A stretch of 64,000 bases of DNA from Seonamhaeicola sediminis (GTDB lineage Bacteria; Bacteroidota; Bacteroidia; Flavobacteriales; Flavobacteriaceae): positions 496,001 to 560,000 of the forward strand of contig NZ_SMZJ02000001.1 in the NCBI RefSeq assembly GCF_004358095.2, given 5' to 3'. How positions within the stretch are numbered: position 1 is the first letter of the stretch; each line of letters begins with the position of its first letter. The notes below the pieces were generated by a model. The model made no database searches, was not told the origin of the DNA, and was given only the letters and a program-made list of their open reading frames with translations. Below are positions 17,860 to 26,700 of the stretch, piece by piece. The translations under genes were made by a program, and so were the position numbers.

Positions 17860-20721
17860 TTAATTAGTTTTCTTTAAAATTATTTTATAAGTTTCAATAG
17901 CGTTGTTACCAATTTCAATTTTAATGTTCTCACCATTTAAATTCAATAATTCGGTTTCTTCTTCAATTAAATTGGTTTTTATCACTTTAGATGCTGGTTT
18001 GGGTAGAGAAATTGTCGGTTGACTGTTTTTACCATCAATTTCAACAAGTCTTAACACAAGCGCATCTTCATCTTCTGCTTTCTTAATTGTACTTACACGC
18101 ACCATAGGTTGAGATACTTTAAAAAAGCTTTTGCTGGCTGGTAAAACACCCGAATTATTCTTTATTTTTTGCTCACTAACCTGAAGCGGGTGGTTTGCAC
18201 CGTTACCAAATTGATAAGATAAAGCATCATTAGCTTCATTAGAGGTTATAGAAAACTCAAAATGATGGTCTCCGGTTTGATGATACCAGTTACCTTCACC
18301 ATGACAACTTTTATGTGTTGCCATTAAAATTCCCTGTAACACGGTATATTCAACAGATTCCCTTGTTGCGTCAATCCAATCAGCCAAAGCAACATCGGTA
18401 GCTAAGGTTACTTGGAAGCCGTCTTTTTCAGAAGCTATAAAATTCATGACCTCCCTTGGGTGAATCTCAACAGGTTTTTGGTCATAAGTACCACCCCATG
18501 CCCATCCTCGTGGGGCTTGTTTCATTTCAGACTTTCCAACTTCAGCAATAGCCAAAGGCACTTCATACTTTATAGTCGAGTCCTCCATATCTAAAGGAAG
18601 GGCAAATCTAAATTCACGGTTATGTGTTCCATCCCAATCAAGAATATCAACAAAAACATCTATTTTCTTAATTTGGTGATACACTTTTACGTATTGTACA
18701 ATGTTAGCATGCTCAAACTTAACCTTGTTTTCAAACATGGTAAAAACGTTGCCATCATTAACAATTTTCCAATTGGCAGTATGCAAACTTGCTTTATTGA
18801 ATCCGTCCATTTTAGGTTCGGTCATCTGGGTAAACTCGCCTGCGCCATTCCCATCATATTTCATAGTAATAATATCTCCTCCAGCAAATCTTGTAGTTTT
18901 TATAACTTCTTTTCCTAATTTATTATCAAACAAATAGGTTAAACCGCCGTCGCCTAATCTCATAATATAAAAGTCATTACTTAAAGCATTAGGTGTTACA
19001 GATTTGTTAACATCAAAATACTTTTTACCCTTTTTTAAGTAAAATGTGGAATAACCTAACGGTGGAATATTGGATGCTACAAACTCTAAGGTTCTTGTTC
19101 CTCTAGCATTACTAATTTGAGAGGGCATTACCACACCTTCATGATTCACTACGTAGTAGTTAGAATTATCTTCAATGGTAACCTTTGCCGTTGCTGTTCT
19201 TTCCCATGATAAATCGTTGTAAACCACTACAGCATTATTCTTCTTGGTTCTAATGTTACTAGTAATTGAGGTTAGTGACTTTTCAATTAAACGATCAGCT
19301 TCAGAAGCTGCAAACTCTAGTTTAGCACGAAAAATACTATCAGTAATATGACCATTCTTTCCGCCCCAACCATGATCAGGATAAATGGATTCCTCAAAAG
19401 CTTCTGAAAGTGCTTCTTCAGGATAATCCTTAAAAGAACCTTTTAAAATGGCGTCAATTGATGCAAAAATTTCAGCAGACGGCAATAAACGCCCTGCTTT
19501 TCTTGAAGCTGTAATAGCCTTAGCGTGCCCTGGACCATGAATATAAGACCATATATTTGGTCTTTCTCCAGAAATCGTTTCAAAAACAACTCCAGGTTTT
19601 TTGATTTCATTCATTAATGCAGTGACTGTTGAATGTCTAAGCTTAGGCATTTTTACTCCAGTTTTTTTAATAATGTCATTCCATTCTGAAACAATTGCAC
19701 CATAGTTTGCTGGCCCCGAAGCATCATTGCTTATAACAATAGCAAAGTGTGGTGGTAAGTTATGTTCTTTGTAATAATCTCCCCACATTTTCACCCTTGT
19801 TTGTAGTTTGTGCATTGCCTCTATGGCATCTTGTTCAAAAAGTTTATAAAACATTACTGCCCAACCATAATTACCTGGGCTATACGTTGGTATTGATGAA
19901 CCATCTGGCGAATACCAGTTATAGAATCCCTCCTTTAACCTTGAAACAAATAAGTTTTCTACACCAGATTTTGCCAGTATTTGCGGGAATTGCAACGTTC
20001 TACCAGGCACATCTGTATTAAATGCCGTTATAACATCATTGCCTTCAAAATTCTTTTTAAGCCAACGTCTTCCAAAATACATCTCACGAATTAACTGCTC
20101 GTCGGTTTGCATACCTTCATACGGCTGGTTGTAGGTTGCTCCCCATGTAAACCTACCTTCATCTGAGCGTAACATAACCTCTGCTTTTCTCTCTGGAAAT
20201 TCTTCAATAAATTCCTTTAAATTAAGCGTTTGTTCCATTCCAAAATGAAAAGCCTTATCTGTATCCATCATATCCAATGCAGGAGCGATAATATCATGAA
20301 TGCGCTCATGTCTACAATATTGAGGCGTATCCATCCAAGCGATATCTTGATGTGATGATGAGATAATGTGAAAGGTTCCTTCTTTAAAATAACCCCAATC
20401 TGAGGTCACTAAAGGTGTAAAAAGTTGCTTTGTGGAATTCTTTCGTGAGTTCCCAACAAACGTCACGCTTTCTGGAGTTCCAAAAACGGGTAACCACAAC
20501 CATGCTTTACCGTTCTCTTGTTCAATTTCTATAGTTTTACCATTTTCAAATGATAAACCTTTGTATTGATTAGCATCTTCTATATTTAAACTAGCTTTAG
20601 CCAGTAAACTACCTGAAACTTCTTTATATTCATAAGGTTCAACGTAGGTAATGTTAATCGTATTTTGCCCGAATGCAAAACCAAACAACATTATTAATAC
20701 TAAATAGATGTACTTTTTCAT
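17860..20721 (-). CDS. GH38 alpha-mannosidase, exported
   Basis: A 953-residue protein with a signal peptide of about 18 residues (cleavage before Gln19), so periplasmic or surface exposed. The GH38 catalytic barrel is clear: SSSHQDIAWMDTP gives zinc ligands His124 and Asp126, and AFNTDVPGR contains Asp237 at the nucleophile position. A three-helix middle region and a long beta-rich C-terminal half follow, as in the family. GH38 enzymes are retaining, zinc-dependent exo-alpha-mannosidases with mixed linkage preference. It is the first gene of the 14-gene operon and has a LacI-type operator 30 bases before its start, so it is probably induced by a mannose-derived ligand. Confidence 0.92.
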   Translation of the reverse strand: MKKYIYLVLIMLFGFAFGQNTINITYVEPYEYKEVSGSLLAKASLNIEDANQYKGLSFENGKTIEIEQENGKAWLWLPVFGTPESVTFVGNSRKNSTKQLFTPLVTSDWGYFKEGTFHIISSSHQDIAWMDTPQYCRHERIHDIIAPALDMMDTDKAFHFGMEQTLNLKEFIEEFPERKAEVMLRSDEGRFTWGATYNQPYEGMQTDEQLIREMYFGRRWLKKNFEGNDVITAFNTDVPGRTLQFPQILAKSGVENLFVSRLKEGFYNWYSPDGSSIPTYSPGNYGWAVMFYKLFEQDAIEAMHKLQTRVKMWGDYYKEHNLPPHFAIVISNDASGPANYGAIVSEWNDIIKKTGVKMPKLRHSTVTALMNEIKKPGVVFETISGERPNIWSYIHGPGHAKAITASRKAGRLLPSAEIFASIDAILKGSFKDYPEEALSEAFEESIYPDHGWGGKNGHITDSIFRAKLEFAASEADRLIEKSLTSITSNIRTKKNNAVVVYNDLSWERTATAKVTIEDNSNYYVVNHEGVVMPSQISNARGTRTLEFVASNIPPLGYSTFYLKKGKKYFDVNKSVTPNALSNDFYIMRLGDGGLTYLFDNKLGKEVIKTTRFAGGDIITMKYDGNGAGEFTQMTEPKMDGFNKASLHTANWKIVNDGNVFTMFENKVKFEHANIVQYVKVYHQIKKIDVFVDILDWDGTHNREFRFALPLDMEDSTIKYEVPLAIAEVGKSEMKQAPRGWAWGGTYDQKPVEIHPREVMNFIASEKDGFQVTLATDVALADWIDATRESVEYTVLQGILMATHKSCHGEGNWYHQTGDHHFEFSITSNEANDALSYQFGNGANHPLQVSEQKIKNNSGVLPASKSFFKVSQPMVRVSTIKKAEDEDALVLRLVEIDGKNSQPTISLPKPASKVIKTNLIEEETELLNLNGENIKIEIGNNAIETYKIILKKTN

Positions 20722-20750
20722 ATAATAAAAATTTAATTATGTTTCAATTT

Positions 20751-20766
20751 ACTAAATCGGTTTAGT
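20751..20766. promoter_or_regulatory. LacI-family operator before the GH38 operon
   Basis: The 16-base element ACTAAATCGGTTTAGT has six-base inverted arms ACTAAA and TTTAGT around a central TCGG, the CG-centred form typical of LacI-family sites. It lies in the 70-base gap between the regulator gene and GH38, 30 bases before the GH38 start. The same 16 bases recur at 21823-21838, before the regulator gene itself. Confidence 0.8.
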
Positions 20767-20791
20767 TATTTTTAAAAAAAACTACAATGGA

Positions 20792-21814
20792 CTATTTATT
20801 CCCACAAGAGCCTCTTATTTCAAGTTTTGTTTTTAAAACTTTGGTTTGAAACTTAGTCTGAACCTCCCCAGCAATTTTGCTTAACAGTATTTCTATAGCT
20901 GAACAACCTATTTCCTTAACTGGCTGAACAACAGCTGTAACCGGTGGCTCTACGATATCGAATGCGCTTAATTCATCAAAACTGACAATAGCAACATCAT
21001 CTGGTACTTTTACCTTTAATTTTTTTAAAACTCTCAAACCTTGTGATGCCAAATAATGTGTTGAAAAAACTATGGCATCAACAGGCTGTTTACACAGAAC
21101 CAAATCCTTTAGTGCTTCTTCTACCTCACTAAAATACTCTTCACGCTTAATTTCCTTTACATAGTCATGATTGGCAACAATATTATGACCTTGTAGCGCA
21201 TTATGATATCCTTGTAAACGTTGTGCTATTGGCTCTAAACCAGGTTTTAAAGTAACAAATCCAATATGCTTTCTTCCAAGACCAAGAAGATGTTCAGTCA
21301 CTTTCTTGGTTCCATAAAAATTATCGACGATAACATAATCTGTATCATGCTCAGGATAAAACCTGTCAAACAACACAAAGGGAAACTTCTCTTTCTTTAA
21401 AAATTCAATTTCCTTTTTATTCTTTTGAGTAGAAGCTATAATTAACCCATCTACTTGTCTATTAAGCATAGACTGTATAAGTTCCCCTTCTGTTTTGGGA
21501 TCTTCATAGGAACTACTAAACAATACCGTATACCCTTTTTCTTTTGCTTTTCTCTCAATAACACCAGCTACTTTAGAGTAAAATGTATCTGATATATTTG
21601 GTATGATTAACCCTATAGTCTCACTTTTACCCCTACTTAAACCACGCGCCAACTGATTTGGAATATAATTATGTTCTTTAACAAAACTTATAATTTTCTG
21701 TTGGGTTTCTTGACTTATCTTGTTCTCATCACCCTTCCCATTAAGCACTAGTGAAACTGCCGTTTTAGATACATTTAACTCTTTAGCAACATCTTTCAAA
21801 TATAACTTCTTCAT
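20792..21814 (-). CDS. LacI-family transcriptional regulator
   Basis: A 340-residue regulator. The N-terminal helix-turn-helix begins LKDVAKELNVSKTAVSLVLNG and is followed by the hinge helix YIPNQLARGLSRGKS. From about residue 65 it has the periplasmic-binding-protein-like effector domain (IGLIIPNISDTFYSKV, VDGLIIAST, AIVSFDELSAFD). Such proteins repress carbohydrate operons and release DNA when a sugar or sugar derivative binds. Identical operators in front of itself and in front of the GH38 operon point to autoregulation and local control of the mannan operon. The effector is not known. A mannose-derived sugar is the natural candidate. Confidence 0.93.
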   Translation of the reverse strand: MKKLYLKDVAKELNVSKTAVSLVLNGKGDENKISQETQQKIISFVKEHNYIPNQLARGLSRGKSETIGLIIPNISDTFYSKVAGVIERKAKEKGYTVLFSSSYEDPKTEGELIQSMLNRQVDGLIIASTQKNKKEIEFLKKEKFPFVLFDRFYPEHDTDYVIVDNFYGTKKVTEHLLGLGRKHIGFVTLKPGLEPIAQRLQGYHNALQGHNIVANHDYVKEIKREEYFSEVEEALKDLVLCKQPVDAIVFSTHYLASQGLRVLKKLKVKVPDDVAIVSFDELSAFDIVEPPVTAVVQPVKEIGCSAIEILLSKIAGEVQTKFQTKVLKTKLEIRGSCGNK

Positions 21815-21822
21815 AGAAATGA

Positions 21823-21838
21823 ACTAAATCGGTTTAGT
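21823..21838. promoter_or_regulatory. LacI-family operator before the regulator gene
   Basis: ACTAAATCGGTTTAGT, the same sequence as at 20751-20766; here the arms extend by one more matching base on each side (21822-21839). It begins only 8 bases upstream of the regulator start codon, so a bound repressor would lie in the untranslated leader and block its own transcription. Confidence 0.8.
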
Positions 21839-21906
21839 TAATACGACAAATTAATTAAAAATTAATAAAACAAACAACTTTTCTCAAATTAATTTACCTT
21901 TATTCA

Positions 21907-22047
21907 TTAATTTTCAACTTCATTCACTGCCTTTGCTGCAATACCCACAAGAGACTCTAAAAGAATTCTTTCCTTATAGCTATTGTGGTCCACTAAACAA
22001 GTAATCAATTTATTTGAAACTTTCTGCTCTGGCAAACCAGTACTCAT
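21907..22047 (-). CDS. Small open frame, 46 residues, possible gene remnant
   Basis: A minus-strand frame from ATG at 22047 to TAA at 21907. The product begins MSTGLPEQKVSNKLI and ends GIAAKAVNEVEN. Its composition is protein-like and suggests an amphipathic helix (NSYKERILLESLVGIAAKAV). It has no recognisable domain. It overlaps, in another frame, the tail of a broken lipoprotein-like segment just upstream, so it may be the frameshifted end of a decayed gene and not an independent gene. Confidence 0.25.
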   Translation of the reverse strand: MSTGLPEQKVSNKLITCLVDHNSYKERILLESLVGIAAKAVNEVEN

Positions 22048-22082
22048 CTGAAGTCGAGAACTATTTTGCCTTTACTAAAACG

Positions 22083-22180
22083 TTGCTAAATCCATCTTTG
22101 GGATCAATTTCTAGGATTGTATTTTCATCTGGGTTGGAGTCTGTCATTCCTACCTTATCGCATGAAAAACAAACCGATAA
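22083..22180 (-). pseudogene. Lipoprotein-like fragment, interrupted
   Basis: On the minus strand one frame reads LSVCFSCDKVGMTDSNPDEN and continues to a TAG, with a lipobox-like FSC-D at its start. Immediately upstream, in the same frame, a TGA follows a run of nine T, so no start codon is available unless the homopolymer is shifted. After the TAG the frame continues for about 15 residues to another stop. This looks like the remains of a small exported protein. No family is recognised. Confidence 0.3.
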
Positions 22181-22304
22181 AAAAAAAGGTCAAAAGGAAA
22201 TAAAGAATTGATTTTCCGAAATATAAATTTATTGAGTTAAACTTATTTATCATTTACTTTTTTAATAAGAGTTAACAAAAATAAACAGTAAACCTAAAGG
22301 CAAA

Positions 22305-23630
22305 TTAATTGGCCAACCCCTCAACCGCCTTTTTTTGATTACCTACAAAAAAACCATACCAAGTAATGTAGAGAAAGCATAATAATGGTAAAACGAAAGA
22401 AAAAGAGACTTCTGATACTCCTAATATTTGCGTATCTGCCACGCCGTTACCTCCCACATCGATAATCATACCTTGTAATTTGGGCATTAATGCACCACCA
22501 ACTATAGCCATAACCAAACCTGCAGACCCTACTTTTGATTGTTCTTCGGTTAAATCCTTAAGTGCGATACCATAAATTGTTGGGAACATTAATGACATAC
22601 AAAAAGATACGCCAACTAATGCATACAAACCGACAGTACCTTTTATAAAAATGGTTCCTAAAACAAAACACATAGCGAAGATGGCAAAAAGCATAAGTAA
22701 TTTACCCGAACTTATAAATCGCAATAAATAAGTACCTATTGCCCTACCTACAGTAAATAAAATAAAAGCGGCCATTTGATAATAACCTGCTGTTACACTA
22801 TCCATGCCAATAGCCTCTGCATATTGATAAATATACGTCCAACACATTATTTGTGCACCTACATACAATATTTGGGCTAACACACCCAAAACGTATTTTT
22901 TGTTCTGAGATAAAACTGATAACGTGCTGCCAATACTTGGCATCTCCCCTTCTTCCTTCGCTTGGGGCATTTTACTTACTAAAAACAAAACAAAAACACC
23001 AACAAGAACAAGCCCTAGTATGACATATGGGTTTCTAATAACTAATAAATCAGATGTTTTGATCAGAATTTTAGAAGCTTCATCTAAGGCGCTAAAGTTA
23101 TCTACGTCATCAGATTTTAAATTTTTAAGCACCAATTGCTGCGCAACAAACAAGCCTATTATCAAACCTACAGGATTAAATGCCTGTGCTAAATTTAGTC
23201 GTTGTGTAGCAGTTTCTTTTGGCCCCATTGCTAGAGCATAGGGATTTGCTGCTGTTTCTAAAAATGCTAAACCAAAAGTTAAGATATACAGACCTAAACA
23301 AAAAAACCAGAATAGTTCTGTTGTAGCTGCAGGGTAAAATAATAGAGCACCAATGGCATAAAGACCAAGCCCAATTAAAACCCCTATTTTGTAGGAATAC
23401 TTACGCATAAACATAGCTGCAGGTAATGCCATACAAAAATACCCACCGTAAAATGCCATTTGTACCCACGCAGCCTGAGAATTTGATAACTCTAACACTT
23501 TTTTAAAAGCTTGTACCATAGGGTCTGTGACTGCATTTGCAAATCCCCATAAAGCAAATAAGGAAGTCACTAAAATAAATGGTATGACCATCTGTTTTGG
23601 AACAACTGGAATTTTTGATTTTATATTCAT
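22305..23630 (-). CDS. FHS-family sugar:proton symporter (FucP-like MFS)
   Basis: A 441-residue membrane protein with about 12 helices. FALWGFANAVTDPMVQAFKKV in helix 1, the AFYGGYFCMALPA block and LAFLETAANPYALAMGP are typical of the FHS branch of the major facilitator superfamily, which includes the fucose permease FucP and glucose/galactose transporters of Bacteroidota. It probably imports a monosaccharide released in the periplasm. It lies 139 bases downstream of the HTCS gene, in the same direction, and has its own putative control region with a strong inverted repeat and a 13-base motif shared with the susC upstream region. The actual sugar is unknown; mannose is plausible. Confidence 0.88.
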   Translation of the reverse strand: MNIKSKIPVVPKQMVIPFILVTSLFALWGFANAVTDPMVQAFKKVLELSNSQAAWVQMAFYGGYFCMALPAAMFMRKYSYKIGVLIGLGLYAIGALLFYPAATTELFWFFCLGLYILTFGLAFLETAANPYALAMGPKETATQRLNLAQAFNPVGLIIGLFVAQQLVLKNLKSDDVDNFSALDEASKILIKTSDLLVIRNPYVILGLVLVGVFVLFLVSKMPQAKEEGEMPSIGSTLSVLSQNKKYVLGVLAQILYVGAQIMCWTYIYQYAEAIGMDSVTAGYYQMAAFILFTVGRAIGTYLLRFISSGKLLMLFAIFAMCFVLGTIFIKGTVGLYALVGVSFCMSLMFPTIYGIALKDLTEEQSKVGSAGLVMAIVGGALMPKLQGMIIDVGGNGVADTQILGVSEVSFSFVLPLLCFLYITWYGFFVGNQKKAVEGLAN

Positions 23631-23698
23631 GTTAAAGTCTTGTTTTTAATACTTTCAAAAATGAAACAAATAAGTTTTGTAAATACTGAAATTTTAAT

Positions 23699-23728
23699 CA
23701 AATACATGGATATCTTAATTATATCCAT
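23699..23728. promoter_or_regulatory. Candidate HTCS site: inverted repeat plus shared 13-base motif
   Basis: The motif CAAATACATGGAT (23699-23711) recurs exactly at 46046-46058 upstream of susC. Here it overlaps a perfect inverted repeat, ATGGATAT (23706-23713), seven bases, ATATCCAT (23721-23728). The element lies about 70 bases upstream of the FHS permease start. The neighbouring HTCS with its AraC-type output domain is the obvious candidate to bind it. Confidence 0.5.
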
Positions 23729-23769
23729 AGCAGATACTGCATTCTTTGGACATATATCAAAATTTCAAC

Positions 23770-26700
23770 TTACTTAATGAGTTTACTAGGTGAATAACCA
23801 AACTGTTTTTTAAACACTCTACTGAAATATAATGGATCGTTGAAACCCACTAAATCAGAAACTTCAGAAACATTATAATTTTTAGATTTCAATAATTGAG
23901 CTGATTTTTTTAACCGAATGGTTCTTATAAACTCATTGGGAGATAAATCTGTTAGTTGTTTAATTCTTCTGTATAACTTAGAGGAACTCATAGCCATTTG
24001 TTCAGAAATAAATGCGGGTGATAAATTTGGAGAACTGATGTTATTCTCAATAATCTCTTTGATTTTAGATATGAGGTCGATATCTATTTGTGAATGTGCT
24101 AATGTCATAACATCACTTTCTGCTTCTCCAGAAAACCTTTGTTTCAAATCAAAGTGTATTTTAATTACATTTTCAATCCTAGTTTTAAGAAGCGAAGGGT
24201 CAAAAGGTTTTACTAAATAACCATCTACTCCAATTTTATAAGCCTTTATTCTATTTTCATTCTCAGCAAGTGCTGTAAGCATAATAATAGCTGTGTGACT
24301 CATATTGTCATCGTTTTTAATAGCTTCCACAAAATCAAATCCGTCCATAACAGGCATCATAGCATCAACAACGCACAATACGGGTTTCACTTTTTTACAT
24401 ATTTCAAACCCTTCATGACCATTTTCAGCCTCATAAACTTTATAGAACTCAGATAGATTTTGAACGATATAATTTCTTAATTCGGGATTGTCTTCAATTA
24501 CCAGAATTTCATGTTTTAAATCTGTATTTAAACTTTTCTTGACACCTTTTGTATTTAGATTCAATACTGATTCCATATTTAATAGTTCATCTTGCGCTTT
24601 ATGTAAATTTTCTGCATCGTGCTCTAATATTTCATCGAGTGTATAGGCTTCTTTACTTGCAGGTAATTCTACAGTAAATACACTCCCTGAATCAGTTTCA
24701 CTATCTACCGTTATGGTTCCCTTGTGGATTTCAACCAAAGCCTTGACCAAAGACAAGCCTATTCCCGTTCCTGTGGTATTTTCCTTACTGTTTTTTGCCT
24801 GGTAGAATCTATTGAAAATTTTTGTTCTACTTTCTTGAGGAATTCCAATACCGTCATCACTAACTTCGATAATTAGTTTTTTGACTTCATCTTCTTTAAC
24901 ACCAACAAATAGATCAACATTCCCATAATTATTGGTAAACTTCATGGCGTTGGATAATAAATTAAATAGAACTTTATTGAGTTTATCAAAATCTACCCAA
25001 CAGACTATATTCTCATCTTCTGTATTAAAATTGAAATTAATATTCTTTGTGTTAGCTAACTCAATAAATGAATTAAAAATAAGCTTTGTACTCCGCAACA
25101 CATCCACTCTTGAGACTTTTAATTGTAATTCTCCGGTCTCAGCCCTTCTAAAATCCAATATTTGGTTAACCAACCTTAAAAGTCTATTAGCATTATGATA
25201 AATTAATTCTAACTTGTTTTTCTCTTGATTAATTTTATTGTCTTGATTAAGCAATTGTTTTGCTGGCCCTAAAATTAGAGTTAGAGGTGTTCTTAACTCA
25301 TGTGAAATATTAGTGAAAAATCTCAGTTTTTCGTTGTTTAGTTTTTCATCTCTTTCTCGCTTTACTTTCTCCAGTAATAATTCTTGTTTTAGTTGAAGCC
25401 TGTATTTTATTTGCTTTCTTAAAAAATAAACTACAGCAATAACAACTAACAGAACCGCAATAAAAAAAGGATAGGTTAACCAAAAAGGTGATAAAACAGT
25501 AATCTTTAGCTCTGTTTCCCTACTCCAATACCCGTTGTTGTTGGAAGCCTTAATTTTTAGGTTGTAATCACCAGGATATAAATTGGTATATTGGATGGTA
25601 CGGGAATTACTGGTTGTAGTATTCCATTTTTCATCAAAACCCTCTAGTTTGTATTGGTAGCAATTTAATCTTTCATTAGCAAAAGATGGCATTGAAAATT
25701 CTATAGAAAAATTTCTATTCCTATAACCCAGTGCTACATTTTCAGTATAGTTTAGGTCTTTTTCTATGACAATTTGACCGTCAACTTCGACCTGAGGCAA
25801 AACCTCTTCATTATTAATCTTAAAAGTTGTTATAATTGGTTTTGGTGAATATTTATTCTCCTCTATACTTAATGGAGAAAAGTGTATAATATCTTTGTCC
25901 CCTCCTATGAAAATTGTATTGTTATCATATTGAAGAAAACCCCGTTTATTAATAATGTTTGATCTTACGCCGTTATTGATATGAAAAGACCTAAATTCAC
26001 TTTTATCTGGCAAATATTTTCCAATTTTATTCGAATTCATATTTAGCCAAAGACAACCATTTACATCAATGGCAATATCTGTAATCCAACTATTTTTTAA
26101 TTCAAGTGGTTTTTCTTGAGGTAAAAAATCATCTTTTATGGGATCATAAAAATTAAGGCCATTTCTAGTTCCTACCCAAACTTTACCGTTCCCATCTACT
26201 ACAATATCTTTCACCTTATTATTTGATAAACTAACTCTATCTTGTATAGATTGATAATGCCTAGTTTCTTTAGTTATAAAGTTATATTTAAAGATACCCT
26301 CTTCTGTGGCTAACCAAACTTTATCTTCTTGATAAGGAACAATTTTATTGACATCTAAAAGAGCATCCAATTCTTCATTAATTCTAATACTTTTTTCATT
26401 TATTAAATCAAATTCTACGAGCCCCTCCCCGACGGAACCTATTAAAAGTGTTCTGTTGTTTATTATATAAAAAGACATGACTGGTGAATTGGAAAAACCA
26501 ACGTCTAAACTACGGTTGGTACCAGTAACCATATCATATTTTAAAACTTTTCCATTCCATAGCCCAATATAAAATAACCTATTGTCAGTTGTGTAAATAC
26601 TACTTATTCTATTATAAGCTTTTAGAACCCTGCGAAACCTGTTGGCTTCCTTTACATATAAACCATCCGAATGTGTTCCTAAAAACAGTTCGTTTTTATA

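Larger units (their letters stand above)
21840..22304. other. 465-base region between FHS permease and LacI genes, with decayed coding traces
   Basis: No intact gene of normal size. On the minus strand there are two short stretches that read like protein: a lipoprotein-like segment (about 22083-22180, interrupted) and a 46-codon frame (21907-22047). Both are listed separately. The rest is AT-rich. A weak, bulged inverted repeat at 22236-22276 lies after the FHS permease gene. It has no proper T-run and is not called as a terminator. Confidence 0.5.

Noticed and set aside
22014-22211. Plus-strand 65-codon frame in the gap between FHS permease and LacI genes
   Set aside because: Product is low in recognisable structure and lies opposite the better-looking lipoprotein remnant; no promoter or neighbour support.
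22236-22276. Inverted repeat after the FHS permease gene as a terminator
   Set aside because: Stem is bulged and AT-only, with no T-run on the right side.
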